The translations under genes and the position numbers were made by a program. The notes under the pieces are model-generated. The model made no database searches, was not told the DNA's origin, and worked only from the letters and a program-made list of their open reading frames with translations. DNA of 64,000 bases from Rhynchosporium graminicola (lineage: Eukaryota > Ascomycota > Leotiomycetes > Helotiales > Ploettnerulaceae), in the NCBI GenBank assembly GCA_900074885.1, contig FJUW01000006.1:186001-250000 (forward strand), read 5' to 3'. This document shows positions 34,603-46,435 of the stretch, piece by piece; positions within the stretch are counted from its first letter, which is position 1; each line of letters begins with the position of its first letter.

Positions 34603-36678
34603 AAGCATGTCGTATGAGACTTCGCTTCTATCGATATTGTATCATATTTCGCACATGCCTTGCAGGCCACGGCAGCTGGTAAACTTGCTGCCAGTTCAAG
34701 CAATCAGACTACAAGCTACCATCCACTTGCCTGCAAGCGGTTGGGTTGTGTCAAATCAGCAAGAGCATCTACGGTTCAACGAATAGTAATCATGGCCATC
34801 GGCATCGAGTTCAATCTCCACACATTGTATATAGAACATGCTTCTTCTGGAGCCGTCGGTGTAAAGTGGGTTATGAAATGAGAGAGAAAAGGAGGACTAC
34901 CTTCGCACAGGATTCCGCTGTTTGCGAGGAAGATGAGATGGGAAGAATAACTGTCATGTCGCCCAATTGGAGGAAATTCGTGCATTTTTGTACTTTACGA
35001 TGAGCTGAACGAACACAAAAGAGAGTGGAAGGTGCTTTTTAAGAAGGGATAGTTTTAGTCCTCAAACAAAACAGTAAATCTACATTCCAGCATTTTTATC
35101 GATCACGTCTGAACTTCCTTTGATTCATGAGTCGTCATTCCTTCTTGCCCTGGGTACTTGCTCCTAACACATCTCATTATCAAGCCCGTCACTCAGTCTC
35201 AACCCTGAATTTGCGACCGGGCCTATACTGACTATGTTACCGTGTATCTATTCAACTCCTTGTTGGGCTTGCCGGTCTTCTGCACAGACATCCACGTCCT
35301 GTTCCTGACAACCGAAGTTCACGAAGCCACCGCGATCTATGTATAACACTACTACCAACCAGTCTTTCGAAACGCAAGGCACGAATCACACCTATTGCTT
35401 TTCTCTTGGTAGTGTATCGCTGAGGAATGGAGAAATTAGGATTCGACCTGACCTGAGCTCTTGCTTAGGGAAGGGGAGGCAGGGCAAGGGGGGGTTTCTC
35501 AACGGCAATGAATATCAGATGCAGATAAGATAGATAGACAGACAGACGTATAGAGGCAGGAATCTGTGAAGTTGAGTTTTCACCTTTTGATCTGGGTGGT
35601 TTAGTGCTCGTGACACAGGCGGGAAGTGTGGATTGGAAGGATGGGTGGTGGATGAGGGGTGGTTGGATGGTTGGATGAAGCTATACCTACCTACCTACAT
35701 TTTGGATGCGGCAATCATATCTCCAACACGTAAGTCACCAGGTATATGATAGATAAAAAACCACTGGGGTTTCCGCAGAGCTGTCTATCCATGTAAGCTC
35801 AGAGGGATAAAAAAAAACAATTACTTTTTCTCCAAGGTCGCCGGGCTTACTCGTCAATGTCAAAGAAGCGATTGTTGTTACTCTGAATTGATTAGGCAGG
35901 CAGGTAGGTAGGTAGGTAGGTACTGGAGATATGAAGAACTTGCGGGATTTCCTGCGGCGACTGGGTTGGTTGAAGGGCTTGAGAGACTTTGAGTAGGGAC
36001 TTACTTCATCTTCGACTTTGGCTTTGATAATTATCTGAAATTAGTAACTTACTAAGAATTCCTTTGTGTAGAGAGCGAGCTCTTGACATATACGGAAAGA
36101 GTTTGCGACTTCTTCATCATGTTGGCTCTGAATTGATTACTGGATGAGATGTGCAGGTAGTTGTAGGTAGGCAGGATCGAGGTTTGCTTGAGTGCACCTC
36201 TTCTGGTCGAGGTGACTGTGGATTGCAAGACGGGAGAACCTAATGCAAATAAAGCATGATGTCGTTCATGCTTGAAGAGGCAGGTATAGACATGCTAGGA
36301 GGATGAGAAGCGTGTAAATTGTTGCCTGGATGTCAGAGAAGAAGACATCATGTGTTCAAGAATTGGAACCTGAGAGATTGAGGATCATATTCCGGGATAT
36401 GGATACATAAATTGGCTGGAGAACGCGTTGCAACTCTCACAGTCGGATAAATTAGAAGGTCGACTTAGATTCTCTCTTTCCCAGGACTGCTGCAACTCGC
36501 AGGATCATACGAGGTTACGCAGGTCATTTTGTCATTCATGCTTGGAACCATGGATGTTAAAACGCCACGAGAATAAGGATCGTGCAGAAAGTTGCCAGAA
36601 AATCGTCTTGGGCCTATAAACACTCTGTCTTCAATGTACAATGTACAGCCATCCCCGACGTAAGGAATTCCATTCTCA
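34603..36678. other. Intergenic 2.1 kb, no gene seen
   Basis: Convergent 3' flanks of the Gln-rich protein gene and NDUFS8. It contains a GGTA run at about 35895-35922, a smaller TACC run near 35687-35698 and short A runs. Frames are short and broken. Confidence 0.55.
35895..35922. repeat. (GGCA)/(GGTA)n microsatellite
   Basis: Two GGCA units followed by four or five GGTA units, directly visible. Confidence 0.9.
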
Positions 36679-37614
36679 TCATCTGTAAGGTGCATCTGCT
36701 CTAGCTGCCGCTGCCAACTCCGGTTCCCATTTATCTCCTATGTTGACACCATGTTAGCCATCGTATCCTGCTTCGGTAATATTGGAATATGAGAGAATCG
36801 GCCAGACCATTTGCAAGCAACTTCTCCTTGTTGTAAAGCAACTCCTCTCTCGTCTCGGTGGCGTACTCGGCATTTGGCGATTCTACAATAGCGTCGACTG
36901 GACAACTCTCCTGGCAGAAACCACAGTAAATACACTTCGTCATGTCGATATCATAGCGAGTTGTCCTTCGGCTCCCATCTTCACGTTCTTCGGCCTCGAT
37001 TGTGATAGCTTGGGCGGGGCAAATCTGTTATATACATCATCAGAATCTGATTTTGGGAGTAGAGGGAATGCGGGAGAAGAACGCACGGCTTCACATAGCT
37101 TGCATGCAATGCAACGTTCTTCACCTGATGGGTATCTGCGCAGAGCATGTTCGCCTCGGAAACGTGGAGAGATCGGTCCCTAATTGAATATGAGCAATTG
37201 CCTGCTCCCATAGTCAATTCAACTCAAGACATACCTTCTCGAATGGATAGTAAATAGTGTATCTGAAAACCACATATCAATGACTTGCTACCCTAAACAG
37301 AAGTTCAATGGCAATACTCACGGAGGTCTGAAATACTGCTCCAGCACCACATACATTCCCCTCGCCATTTCTGTCAACAAGAAAAATTTCCCAGCTTTAT
37401 CTAACGTCGATTCCTTGCTCTGGTCCCATCGTTCGGGCTTGGGTAACCTGAAGCCTGCAGGTGGTGGTCCAGAGGGAGTGGCGGCGCGGAAAGTACTCGT
37501 CGAGAATGCAGCCAGAGGACTTGCAGAGGGTGCAATCATGCGCATTGATCGTGATAGATGGGCAGATGGGCGGCTCCGAGCCACGAGCATCGTTATGGGC
37601 TTTGCGGATGCCAT
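36679..37614 (-). CDS. NADH:ubiquinone oxidoreductase 23 kDa iron-sulfur subunit (NDUFS8/TYKY)
   Basis: Five exons, 37614-37322, 37262-37235 (28 nt), 37179-37087, 37024-36808 and 36737-36679, give 229 aa. This core subunit of complex I carries clusters N6a and N6b in the arm linking NADH oxidation to quinone. Both 4Fe-4S motifs are complete: [12 protein letters not shown] and [12 protein letters not shown]. The first 45 residues are rich in Arg/Ser/Ala and lack acids, a mitochondrial presequence. Conserved family segments [20 protein letters not shown] and [15 protein letters not shown] are restored only when the 28-nt exon is included, and the ending [18 protein letters not shown] is as expected. 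It is divergent to the acyl carrier protein gene. Confidence 0.97.
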
Positions 37615-37996
37615 TTTGTGGTTGCTCGTGGCGTTGTTGCTGAGAGGTCTGAATAGATACTGACCTCGAAATCGCACTTGTATTTCAAAGAAGGCCGTCT
37701 GATTGGCTACAGACCTACGGTAATGACAGAGCTTCAATAAGCCACCACAATAGCAAAGTAACTCCGTAAAGGTTTTAAAGGCTCTTAATGGTCATAAATT
37801 ACATTTTCCTTGATTTCTTATATTTATGATTTGTGAGGTCTGACTTTTGATATGGGATATTCTTGATATACATCGTAGTCACCTGACTGTACCACTAGCC
37901 TGAATCGAAGTTCGAGAGCTTCGTTGCGACCCAGGCTCATCATCAACTCCATATCCTCCGCAGCACCTCACCTCCACAGCTCCACCAACCTCCAAT
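37615..37996. promoter_or_regulatory. Shared divergent promoter, NDUFS8 / mitochondrial ACP
   Basis: Only 382 bp separate two divergent start codons, both of complex I proteins. An ATTGG (CCAAT on the minus strand) at 37702-37706 is a candidate site for the HAP/CBF complex, a known activator of respiratory genes in fungi. The side towards NDUFS8 is about 90 bp; the side towards the carrier protein has a CA-rich leader. Confidence 0.6.
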
Positions 37997-38675
37997 ATGT
38001 TTCGAACAGCTCTCCTCAGATCCGCACGCAGTGCATCCCGCCAGGTGGCCCAGAAATCAGGAGCAATTGCACGCCCTGCCAGCCAAAGCTTCTTGCTCTC
38101 ACAATCTCGATTCGCCCCGTCAGCTTTCCAAGCCGTCAGATGTTATTCCGCTACTGCAGGACTAGACAAACCAGAGGTTGAAGGCAGAATCGTTGACTTA
38201 CTGAAGAACTTTGACAAGGTTGGTGGTCGATGTTTTGGAAGATTTGAGAGAGGCTTGTACTGACAATTTTTTTAGGTTACCGATCCTTCGAAGGTATGAT
38301 TTTTCCAGCATGGACGGCTTGGGCTTGGGATTAATGGAACACAGCTTACGCCTACTTCTCACTTTGCGAATGATCTTGGTTTGGATAGCCTGGATACGGT
38401 TGAGGTTGTGATGGCGATCGAGGAGGTTAGCACTTGGATCTGTATTGGATGCTACAACTAGGCTCTAATGCTTTCCAGGAATTTAGTATCGAGATCCCAG
38501 ACAAGGAGGCAGATGCCATCCACAGTGGTAAGCAGAGTGTGAGATGGAAAAGGACATGTCTAACATATGGACAGTCGACAAGGCCGTTGAGTACATTCTC
38601 GCCCAGCCAGATGGTCAGTCTCAACTACAAGAACACTATTACGAAGTAGACACTAACCCAAATCCAGCTCATTGA
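37997..38675 (+). CDS. Mitochondrial acyl carrier protein (NDUFAB1)
   Basis: Six exons, 37997-38218, 38276-38293 (18 nt), 38345-38425, 38479-38527, 38575-38613 and 38668-38675 (8 nt), give 138 aa. The protein carries acyl chains on a 4'-phosphopantetheine arm in mitochondrial fatty acid (lipoate) synthesis, and is also bound to LYR subunits of complex I. Residues 1-50 are an Arg/Ser-rich presequence. The carrier motif ANDLGLDSLDTVEVVMAIEE contains the modified Ser (about residue 95), followed by FSIEIPDKEAD and VDKAVEYILAQPDAH. The last exon encodes only the end of Ala plus His and stop. The first donor, GTTGGT, is weak; all joins keep the frame and match the family. Confidence 0.95.
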
Positions 38676-39332
38676 GCGATTGAAGTTGTATATTAGGCGG
38701 ACTGGTGTAGAAGGAATTGGGCAGAGACTCGCTTGGTGAGAGGGAAATATGAGAGGAATACCTGTTTAGGCCCAGTACGCCCATAGAAGCATATTGAATT
38801 CATGCGCTTGTAAAAATGTTTAAAGACCTTACTCTGACCCCTGTGCTACTCTTGAGAATTGTCTGTTAACTAAAACACATTAACTCTATTGCGTATTTAT
38901 GAAATGTTTCCGCATTCTCGTAAGATACATTCCTAGGTACCTGAAATAGATTCCTTACCTCGCCTATCAAATTCTTGATCACCAAAAAGGTCGCGTCAGA
39001 ACGGCTTACTTACGCGCTAAATTTCCTTGTCGATTTCATCCCTGCGCTCACGCATCTCAGAACGCCAAAGCTCAGTACATGAACATCCTCAGTGTACTTC
39101 ATTGAATACCCCGCGAAGTACTTGCGACCGACAACGAAACTCAGCCAGATAATTAAATCGCCCATTGAAGGGTTTTCGAGCCTTTGGAATTGATCGAAAA
39201 GCACAAGGCTCATCGTGTTCGTGCGCACAAATTACGGAGACCTGTCTTAATTGCATGCCATCGAACCCAAAGTTCCCCTTTTCCCCAAACTTCAACCCAA
39301 CCTGGGAATAACACCTATCGAAAAACCCCACT
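38676..39332. other. Intergenic, no gene seen
   Basis: 3' flank of the acyl carrier protein and promoter of Vps74, the latter with a C/A-rich leader near 39240-39332. Confidence 0.55.
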
Positions 39333-40565
39333 ATGTCGTCGGGACTCACTCGACGAAGAGGCGGTGGCGGCGGAGGAGCAGGAGGAGATAATGAAGAAGG
39401 AGAGTCAAGTCGTGTGGCCTCCCCAGCACCCAAGGCCGGTGCCTCTCGTGATACCAGTGGTCCAGAGACATCCTACGAGAACGGCGAGAATGGACACAAG
39501 ATTGCGTTTGACCCTAGAGATATCAGTGAAAGCGCTGAGAGGAGCAAACAGCCGAAGCTGACGCTCATGGAGGAGGTGCTTCTTTTGGGACTGAAGGACA
39601 AGCAAGTAAGTGTCCCTAGGGAGCGTTGGCACTTCACTGTGGCAGACAGCTAATCTGAAGCAGGGATACCTCTCCTTTTGGAACGACAATATCTCATACG
39701 CGCTGCGAGGATGCATCGTCATCGAGCTTGCTTTTAGAGGGCGTGTCAGCATGCAGAAAGATTCCTCGAGAAGGAGGTTTCCCTTGGCTGATCGAGTCAT
39801 TGAAGTTATCGACGATACACTTACCGGAGAGGTTCTGCTCGACGAGGCGCTGAAGATGATGAAGGCCAGCGAAAAAATGAGCGTCAGTCAATGGATTGAT
39901 CTGATGAGCGGTACGCTTCCCTCTTGCTCTCAAAGTCTACGGACGGTATCTGATCACTCTCTTAGGCGAGACCTGGAACTTGATGAAGATTGGATACCAA
40001 TTGAAGCAAGTTAGAGAAAGACTAGCCAAGGGCTTAGTCGATAAGGGCATCCTCCGGACTGAAAAGCGAAATTTCCTTCTCTTCGATATGGCGACACATC
40101 CAGTGGCCGACGGAGGAGCTAAGGAGGAAATCAGACGACGAGTCAGAAATGTCCTCACACAACGAACTGTCGTATTGCCAGGAAGTCAATTCCTACCAGA
40201 GAACCTCAAATTCAGATATACCCGAACCATTGCCATGGTATGTGCTGCATACGCGGCGAATGTTCTCGAGAATGCGCTGGCTACGTTGGGACATGAGGCT
40301 AGAGAACGTGCTTTCGCCCAGGTCGATGAGTTACTTGCTGAGTACAGTCAATGGCCGTTTGGAAAGAGAGCTGGAGGGGCGTCTAGTGGTGTTGGTGCGA
40401 ATTTGGGCCAGGTTATTGGGGAAGAGGTCACCAATGGCAAGGACGAGGAGTTGCAACTTGAGGTAAGTTCCCCCAATCTATCAATCCCTTCGAATACAAC
40501 TAACAATCTATCAGGTCGTAGCGGCATGTCTCAGCGTTTTCACCCGCCTTGACTCGCTACTTTAG
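39333..40565 (+). CDS. VPS74: Vps74/GOLPH3, Golgi PI4P-binding protein
   Basis: Exons 39333-39605, 39664-39910, 39966-40462 and 40515-40565 give 355 aa. Vps74/GOLPH3 binds phosphatidylinositol 4-phosphate on Golgi membranes and the tails of glycosyltransferases to keep them in the Golgi with COPI. After a disordered, Gly-rich start ([13 protein letters not shown]), the GPP34 domain begins near residue 76 with [20 protein letters not shown] and continues [20 protein letters not shown], which holds the Trp and Arg of the lipid pocket. Later blocks are [39 protein letters not shown] and the hydrophobic C-terminus [16 protein letters not shown], supplied by the last small exon. Confidence 0.95.
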
Positions 40566-41057
40566 GAGCTCAAAAAAGGTGCACTGAGCGATAGGAGACA
40601 GAATGTCGGGTTGGGACAGAAACGAGAGGAAAACCCTTCTATATTGTCTTAATAAATACTGGGCAGTGAAAAAGAGTGATTATCATTCCATAATGTCGCA
40701 GAATCGACAGAGAGCTGAAGAGCCTCTCCGGATGGGGAGGGAGACAGGTAAACCTGCGAGCGATTTATCCTTCTACAATGGCGCGGGCACTTGATGTTTC
40801 GCTTGGGCGTTTTTTGAGTTGAATTTCTTGACCAATTTGAGTACCAAGGATTCTACATGGTTGCTGCATGGATTCCACCTAAATTACACACTTCAATTTT
40901 TCACTGGGATTGTTTGCTCAAGATATGATATTTACGAACACGCAGAAGCTATGAAATAATCAATTGGCCAAAAACATTTTTCATACACTTCCTATTACTC
41001 CAAACTCCCATGCTACTGGGTACAGCAGACTGCTTTGTAAGACATCTCATTGTCTAC
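40566..41057. other. Convergent 3' region
   Basis: 3' flanks of Vps74 and SURF6; AT-rich, nothing else seen. Confidence 0.6.
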
Positions 41058-42753
41058 CTAATGCGTCATCTGACCCTTCAATGCCCCCTCAAACCCAGGT
41101 CTACTCTTTTTTTTGCCCTTCACAGACTTACTGCTCTTACTCCCCTTGCTCTTAACGCCCTTCCCGTCCCGTCTCTTCTGCAAATTCTCCTCCCTCTTCT
41201 TCTGCCTCATCGCCTGACCCTTCGCTACACCCTCCTTCCGCTCCGACCACTCTTTCTCACTCTTCTTTTTCGACTTCTCTTTGCGCTTCAACGTCTTCTT
41301 CAACAACGATGTATCATCCCGCACCTTCTCGCCGTGAGCACGCTTCTTCGCGTTAAGCCAGAGATCTTTCTCTTCGATATCAGCGCGTTTCGTGTCGTCC
41401 AGCCCGGCGAGACGGAGACGATTCTTCTCAGTTGCCTTCAGAGCACTAGCTGCATCCTGCGGTCCGCGTTTCTTTGGTGCGTTCTTCAACGCCGTTAGAT
41501 CCTCAGACATCTCTTGACCATCAGCGAACGCTACACGACCGAATGAAAAATTCTGTTCTGGAGAATGGATGAGTGGGCTCATCATGCTTGAGGCAGGTGA
41601 GTCTCGTGCAGATGCTAGAGCAGCTTCCCGTTTCGCATCTTCGTCGATTTTGGCCTTGAGGCGAATTTCTTTTTTATGTGCTTTTCTCTGCTCCTCTTTC
41701 TTCCGACGTGCTTCTAAGAGTTCCTGGCGGTTTCGTGCTGGTCGACCATCTGGACCGTCGGCTTTTCGAGCGGCGCGGAGGGCTTCTATACGTGCTGCTA
41801 AGCGCGAGCGGAGGAGTTCGGGGTCTGTTGGGAGCTTGATATGTTTGGGTGCTGTGGCCGGAGGTATTACAGATGATGTGGATGTGTTGGCACTTGGTTC
41901 TGTAGGGTTGTCGAATGTTGGGGAGGGTGGCGAGGACTCAGGTGAGGCTGATTCGTTCTGCTCCTCTAGACCGTCGGCTTCAAAGTTTATCTCTCCCCCA
42001 GGACCTTCATCGATGACGGTGTCTCCATCATCAGAATACTCTCCGTCCACCATTTTCTCCTCCTTTCCCACCGGCTCATCTTCAGCCTCAATATCAGCTG
42101 CAACCTCAACATCGGCCTCTTGCCCCTCCACTTTCTTGCCCGTTTTCTCCTGCAGCTTCTGCTTCGTAATGGACTTCTTCTCTTTCCTCTTCTCAGCCTT
42201 CTTTCCCGCCTTTAGCTTCGCCTTTTCAGCTTTAGCAGCCTTCCGCTCAGCTTTCGACTCCTCCGTAGATGCTTGACCATTGGTGCCATCCGTAATCTTC
42301 TGCTTCTTAGCCTTGTTATCCTGAGCCAGCTTAAGCCCCTCCTTAGGCAATTCCTTCTCCACGCCCTCGATATCGAAGCCTTCTGCCTCCTCAACCTGGT
42401 CGAGCTTTCGCTTTCGTGCCCGCTCGTCCATAACGTCTTTGGCAGTCTTTGAAGTGGCGGAATCGGGGTCGAGCTTTGCCCTACGTGCAGCGGCGGCTTG
42501 TTCCTTGGTTTGCTTCTTCTTCTTCCATTGGTCCTAGCAAGCAAAAATCAATTCATGCTTATGATGCTGCTATGTAGGTTCTAACATACACTATTGTCTT
42601 TCCCATAGTATATGTCTGCTGGGATCAGAGATAGTAATCCATCGAAGGACTCTGCGTGCGCACGCAATCGATCCTGAGATATTGTTAGCATCAAATGCAC
42701 CGGAAAATCTGGTCGCATGGTGGGGAAGACTTTACCTGAATTGAGCTGTCCAT
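41058..42753 (-). CDS. RRP14: SURF6/Rrp14 ribosome biogenesis protein
   Basis: Exons 42753-42736 (18 nt), 42673-42590 and 42533-41058 give 525 aa. Rrp14/SURF6 is a nucleolar protein needed for 40S and 60S pre-ribosome maturation. The N-terminal motif DRLRAHAESFDGLLSLIPAD followed by YYGKDNSDQWKKKKQTKEQA is the Rrp14 N-terminal signature and is split between exons 2 and 3. The long third exon is Lys/Glu/Ala-rich. The SURF6 domain covers about 290-480 (ARKADGPDGRPARNRQELLE, FSFGRVAFADGQ, LKATEKNRLRLAGLD, KDLWLNAKKRAHGEKVRDD). The C-terminus (about 470-525) is an extreme basic tract that would target the nucleolus. Frames on the opposite strand are shadows of its composition. Confidence 0.95.
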
Positions 42754-43527
42754 GATGGGAGGAACGCGAAGAAAAACCACAGTGAACAGATACGACTCGG
42801 AGCAGTTCCAGCGTGGAGTTGTAGATAATTTCTTCTCTGACAATTTCTAGTGAGGTTCCGCGGGGTGCTTTAGAAGTTTCTTGTCTCAAGACCAAAATTT
42901 GTCTAAAGGTAGTGGATCCAAGAGTCCTCGCTAAAAACGGGCGGCGCTTGCTTACCTAATCTTCGGAGTTCCAATGAATTGTTCTGATAAACACCCCGCT
43001 ATATTCACTCTTCGAACTTTTCAGCCTCACTTTTGGTTCGAGGTGGCAGAATAGACGAGAAACAACAGAACGAGACTCAGCTTCTCTATTTACGCAAGTG
43101 CCTGCCTGCGATAATGTCAGCGTGTCTGTAAGACAGCAAAAATAGAGTTTCTTGTCATGGAGACAGCAGAGGCGCAGCTTTTTTGGCATGCCACGTTGAA
43201 CCCTGCTCACGGCACTTCAAGCTCCTTGAACTGGCGATAAAACTGGTCCCTAAATTCGTCTTGCTCTTTCAATATACTATCTAGGTACACATCCAGGTGC
43301 ATCTTCTTTATCGATGATCACGCTTTTGGTGCTGCTCGTCAACAACCACATAACAGACCCATTTACTATTGGTACAATGATTCTGCACCCTAAATAGTCC
43401 GTTACGGTCTTCCCAGTCATATTCCACGAAGATTCCTTTGTGATTTCAGCAACTCTGTTTCTATGTCATATCCCAATCTTCTCATCAATCTCGGAATTCT
43501 TCATCTTCGTGGTGATCAGAAAGCAGC
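42754..43527. promoter_or_regulatory. Divergent intergenic region, SURF6 / conserved disordered protein
   Basis: 774 bp between divergent starts; no gene or repeat recognised. It must hold both promoters. Confidence 0.45.
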
Positions 43528-45396
43528 ATGACACCTCACGTGGAAGCCAACTCTTTGTCCGATATCACACAACTCGCAGGAAACCCTCCCAAATACCCAC
43601 GGAATCCTACCGAATCCAAAAGAGAGCCTTTAACATTCTACATCATGCGTGTACCGGGTAGTCGAGGTTAGTCACGTTATTTTTCATTTTCCCCCTCAGT
43701 TCATAGTGTTGAGTTCATTCCAGATATCATCCTCACGACTCTGAAGCCGCAGCTGAAGAATGTTACCGCTGAAGATGTCGCCTCATCGCTCTACTATTTG
43801 CACTACCAGACGGCAGACGATGCCAAGTTTCTGGAAGAAGAGTCAAATACCATAGCTGAAGAGACATCATCGATCGTCAACAAGCCACTTCCGCGGAAAC
43901 CTCTCCCAGAGTCTGCAAGGTCTTCGCTAGAAATAAGTCGACAGCTAAGTGCTGCTTCTCAACGTTCTCGGCCCCAGGAGCCTACCATAGGTATTCCTAG
44001 GCGAAAACCTGTAGGTTCAGACAGCCCAACACGTAAGCCGCCACCCCAGGGACACCAAAACGACGCAGCACTCAGACGACCACTTGGACCTAGGTTGCAA
44101 TCAGCAATTGGACTCGAGAAGATACAATTACCTGGGATCGAAAACACCCCTTCAGACCGTACTTCATGTAGCCCTTCTCCATCTAAGAGGAGCATCAACC
44201 TTTCTAGAACCGCGGAAATACTCGCTGGGAATGTTGAGGTCGATAAAGAAACGTTCTCTCTAACGCTGATACGTCGTGATCCTGCATCGGGGGCGCAATG
44301 GAATATTGGCAGTGTAACCGGTACACCGACATCTGATGAAGGACAAAGTCGGCGAGCGACGTCCACGCTGCGTTCCAGGAAACCTTATTTTGACCTATCG
44401 ATTCATATTACGACACCAGGTTACAACTATTTTCGGAATCCTCAACCGCAAGGTCACGCAGGTGATCTCACAAACGCGTACAGAATGAGCGGGCCTAATC
44501 TTGACGCGAAAAAATTGCAAATGCAACTTAGGACCAAGTCGGGATTCTCCCGTTCTGTATGTATGGAAGGTTCCAGCTTTTGGAACAGGTCTTCGATCCA
44601 AAACAAAAGAGCGCTGTCCGAAATTTCGGACAAGCACATGTCGGCAAGTGGTACGGGCTCGGATGGAAGCAACTCGGGTTTGCCAGGAACTCTCTCGAGT
44701 AGTGAAGAATCTAAAGGATACACGTTCACGAGTCCGTGGGGAGGCCGTTGCAAATTCTCAACCGCTTCAGGGGGCCGATCTTTGCGCTGCAAGCACAGTC
44801 TACCTGCTCCAGTATCGGCAAGCAATGACCCAGAATCTGCTTCCGCAGCCCAACCGTCAGTGGCTGTAAGTGAGCTACGATTCAACCTGCCGTCTTCAGC
44901 TGTATTCACGCAAGCTGCATCTGTCTCTTCTACACATGCCAATGGACCTGACGGCAAACGGTTCAGCATTCCCAAGTTCAGTCACATTCGAAACAAATTA
45001 TCGGGTCAGAAGATAGCTCCTCAACTCCCACCCCGTCCACAACCGGCTTCATACTCAGCCCTTTACCCTAGTGATGATGAACAGCTTTCCCCCTTACCGC
45101 CGAGGTCAAATACACAGGCTCAAATAGACATAAGTGGAGAAGAAGAACTAGTAGTGCGTCATTACGCAAACAGCCACTCGACCCCCAAGAGCGCAGATTC
45201 TACGAAGAGGGACAATGGCGATGAAAATCGGCTAGACCTTAGTATAGGACAGGAGAAAGCAGGGGGTGGAAATAGGGGTAAGCGAGCGAAACTCGGCAAG
45301 CTCATAATTCATGACGAGGGCTTCAAGATGTTGGATCTTGTGGTAGCATCCAATATGGGCATATGGTGGAGTGTATGGGAATCTGAAAATTGGTAG
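43528..45396 (+). CDS. Conserved fungal disordered protein, function unknown
   Basis: Exons 43528-43666 and 43724-45396 (intron 57 nt) give 603 aa. The splice joins IMRVPGSR to DIILTTLKPQLKNVTAEDV and SSLYYLHYQTADDAKFLEEE, a block I recall as conserved at the N-terminus of a Pezizomycotina family. Further conserved-looking blocks are ETFSLTLIRRDPASGAQWNI (about 195-215), GYTFTSPWGGRCKFSTASGG near 355-375, and the C-terminal RGKRAKLGKLIIHDEGFKML followed by VASNMGIWWSVWESENW. The rest is Ser/Pro-rich with polyproline patches (PPRPQP, SPLPPRS). There is no signal peptide, membrane segment or catalytic motif. I cannot assign a function; the ordered ends suggest a scaffold. Confidence 0.8.
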
Positions 45397-45962
45397 GAGA
45401 AGAAATCGTAGGAGAAGAAATCGAACAAGACCGAGATCTTATTCTTCGCCGGGGTAGTGAGACTTGGTCCTTTGACGATTGAAATAAAACACACAAAGGT
45501 TGTCTTGAGAACTTGGGTAAATCATCATCTAAAGTCGTTCTAGGATCCTAAGATTCTACTTCGATTACGTGTCAACCATCCATCCCAAAGTCTTTCTTAG
45601 ACCTTTACTTTACTAAGTTCTAGAAAGTCACGATGCTGTTGCAGATCTTGGTACAACGCTTCACCCGACACTAAATGGATCAGTCTCGGATTCTCATTGT
45701 CATCGATGGTACATGACCTTATCAATATCAATTATTACATTCTTCAGACGTCCCAAATCTCTATCATCAGCGAAGGAGCGAAGCCACATTGCCATGCTGC
45801 TCCAGTGGCTTTTATGAGCAACCACATGCCCAGTCAAGATTTCCTACAATCTTGTTCACCGCTACCCGTCCATTGTCATCTTTTTGAGCTTGACAATCGC
45901 TCCAGCATTTCCGCTTCCAGCTTACCTTGCGAGAATTCCGAGAAATAGGCTTTGTCACGTAG

Positions 45963-46319
45963 CACTTGGTGACATGGGACAACGTCCACCCGAAAGATAT
46001 TCACAAGTGGAAGCGAAGCTTTGCAAAACTGCTATTCTTGCCCTCGAGACACAATTTCCACCTACGTATTTTTCTGTCCATGGGAGTCATATTCCTATCG
46101 AAGATCGAGAACTTCACTGTGAAATCTACGATCTTCGTATCTCTGTGTGTCAAGTGGCCCTTTTTGAGCACAGCTATGTTATACATTGATCGAGAAAGTG
46201 GACTCGCGGAGATCATTGTCACCACGTTTTCGCCGCTTGGCAATTTAGGAGGCGCCCATTGGGTACCTCTGTATCATCTCAAGTCTCTTGGACGTCCAAA
46301 ACCACGGCAATGGTAAGTG
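45963..46319 (+). pseudogene. Possible 3' exon or remnant of an unrecognised gene
   Basis: Open from an acceptor-like site to a TAA at 46317-46319: about 118 codons with a balanced, partly aromatic composition (TWDNVHPKDIHKWKRSFAKL, KIENFTVKS, GLAEIIVTTFSPLGNLGGAH). A second frame over the same stretch is also open for about 100 codons, which weakens the case, and I found no start or upstream exon in frame. It may be chance. Confidence 0.25.
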
Positions 46320-46435
46320 TCTGATGCTGGCATGGAGAGCTGGGAGGTTTCGCTTGTCAATATGACCATGACCTCACTGTTGTACTTTATCTTACTCATC
46401 TTCAAGGACTCTTCATCAATCTGTTGTTCCTCATC

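Noticed and set aside
41569..42276. 235-codon + strand frame antisense to SURF6
   Set aside because: Low-complexity Ser/Phe/Ala mirror of the Lys/Glu/Ala-rich SURF6 coding strand; no start context or motif.
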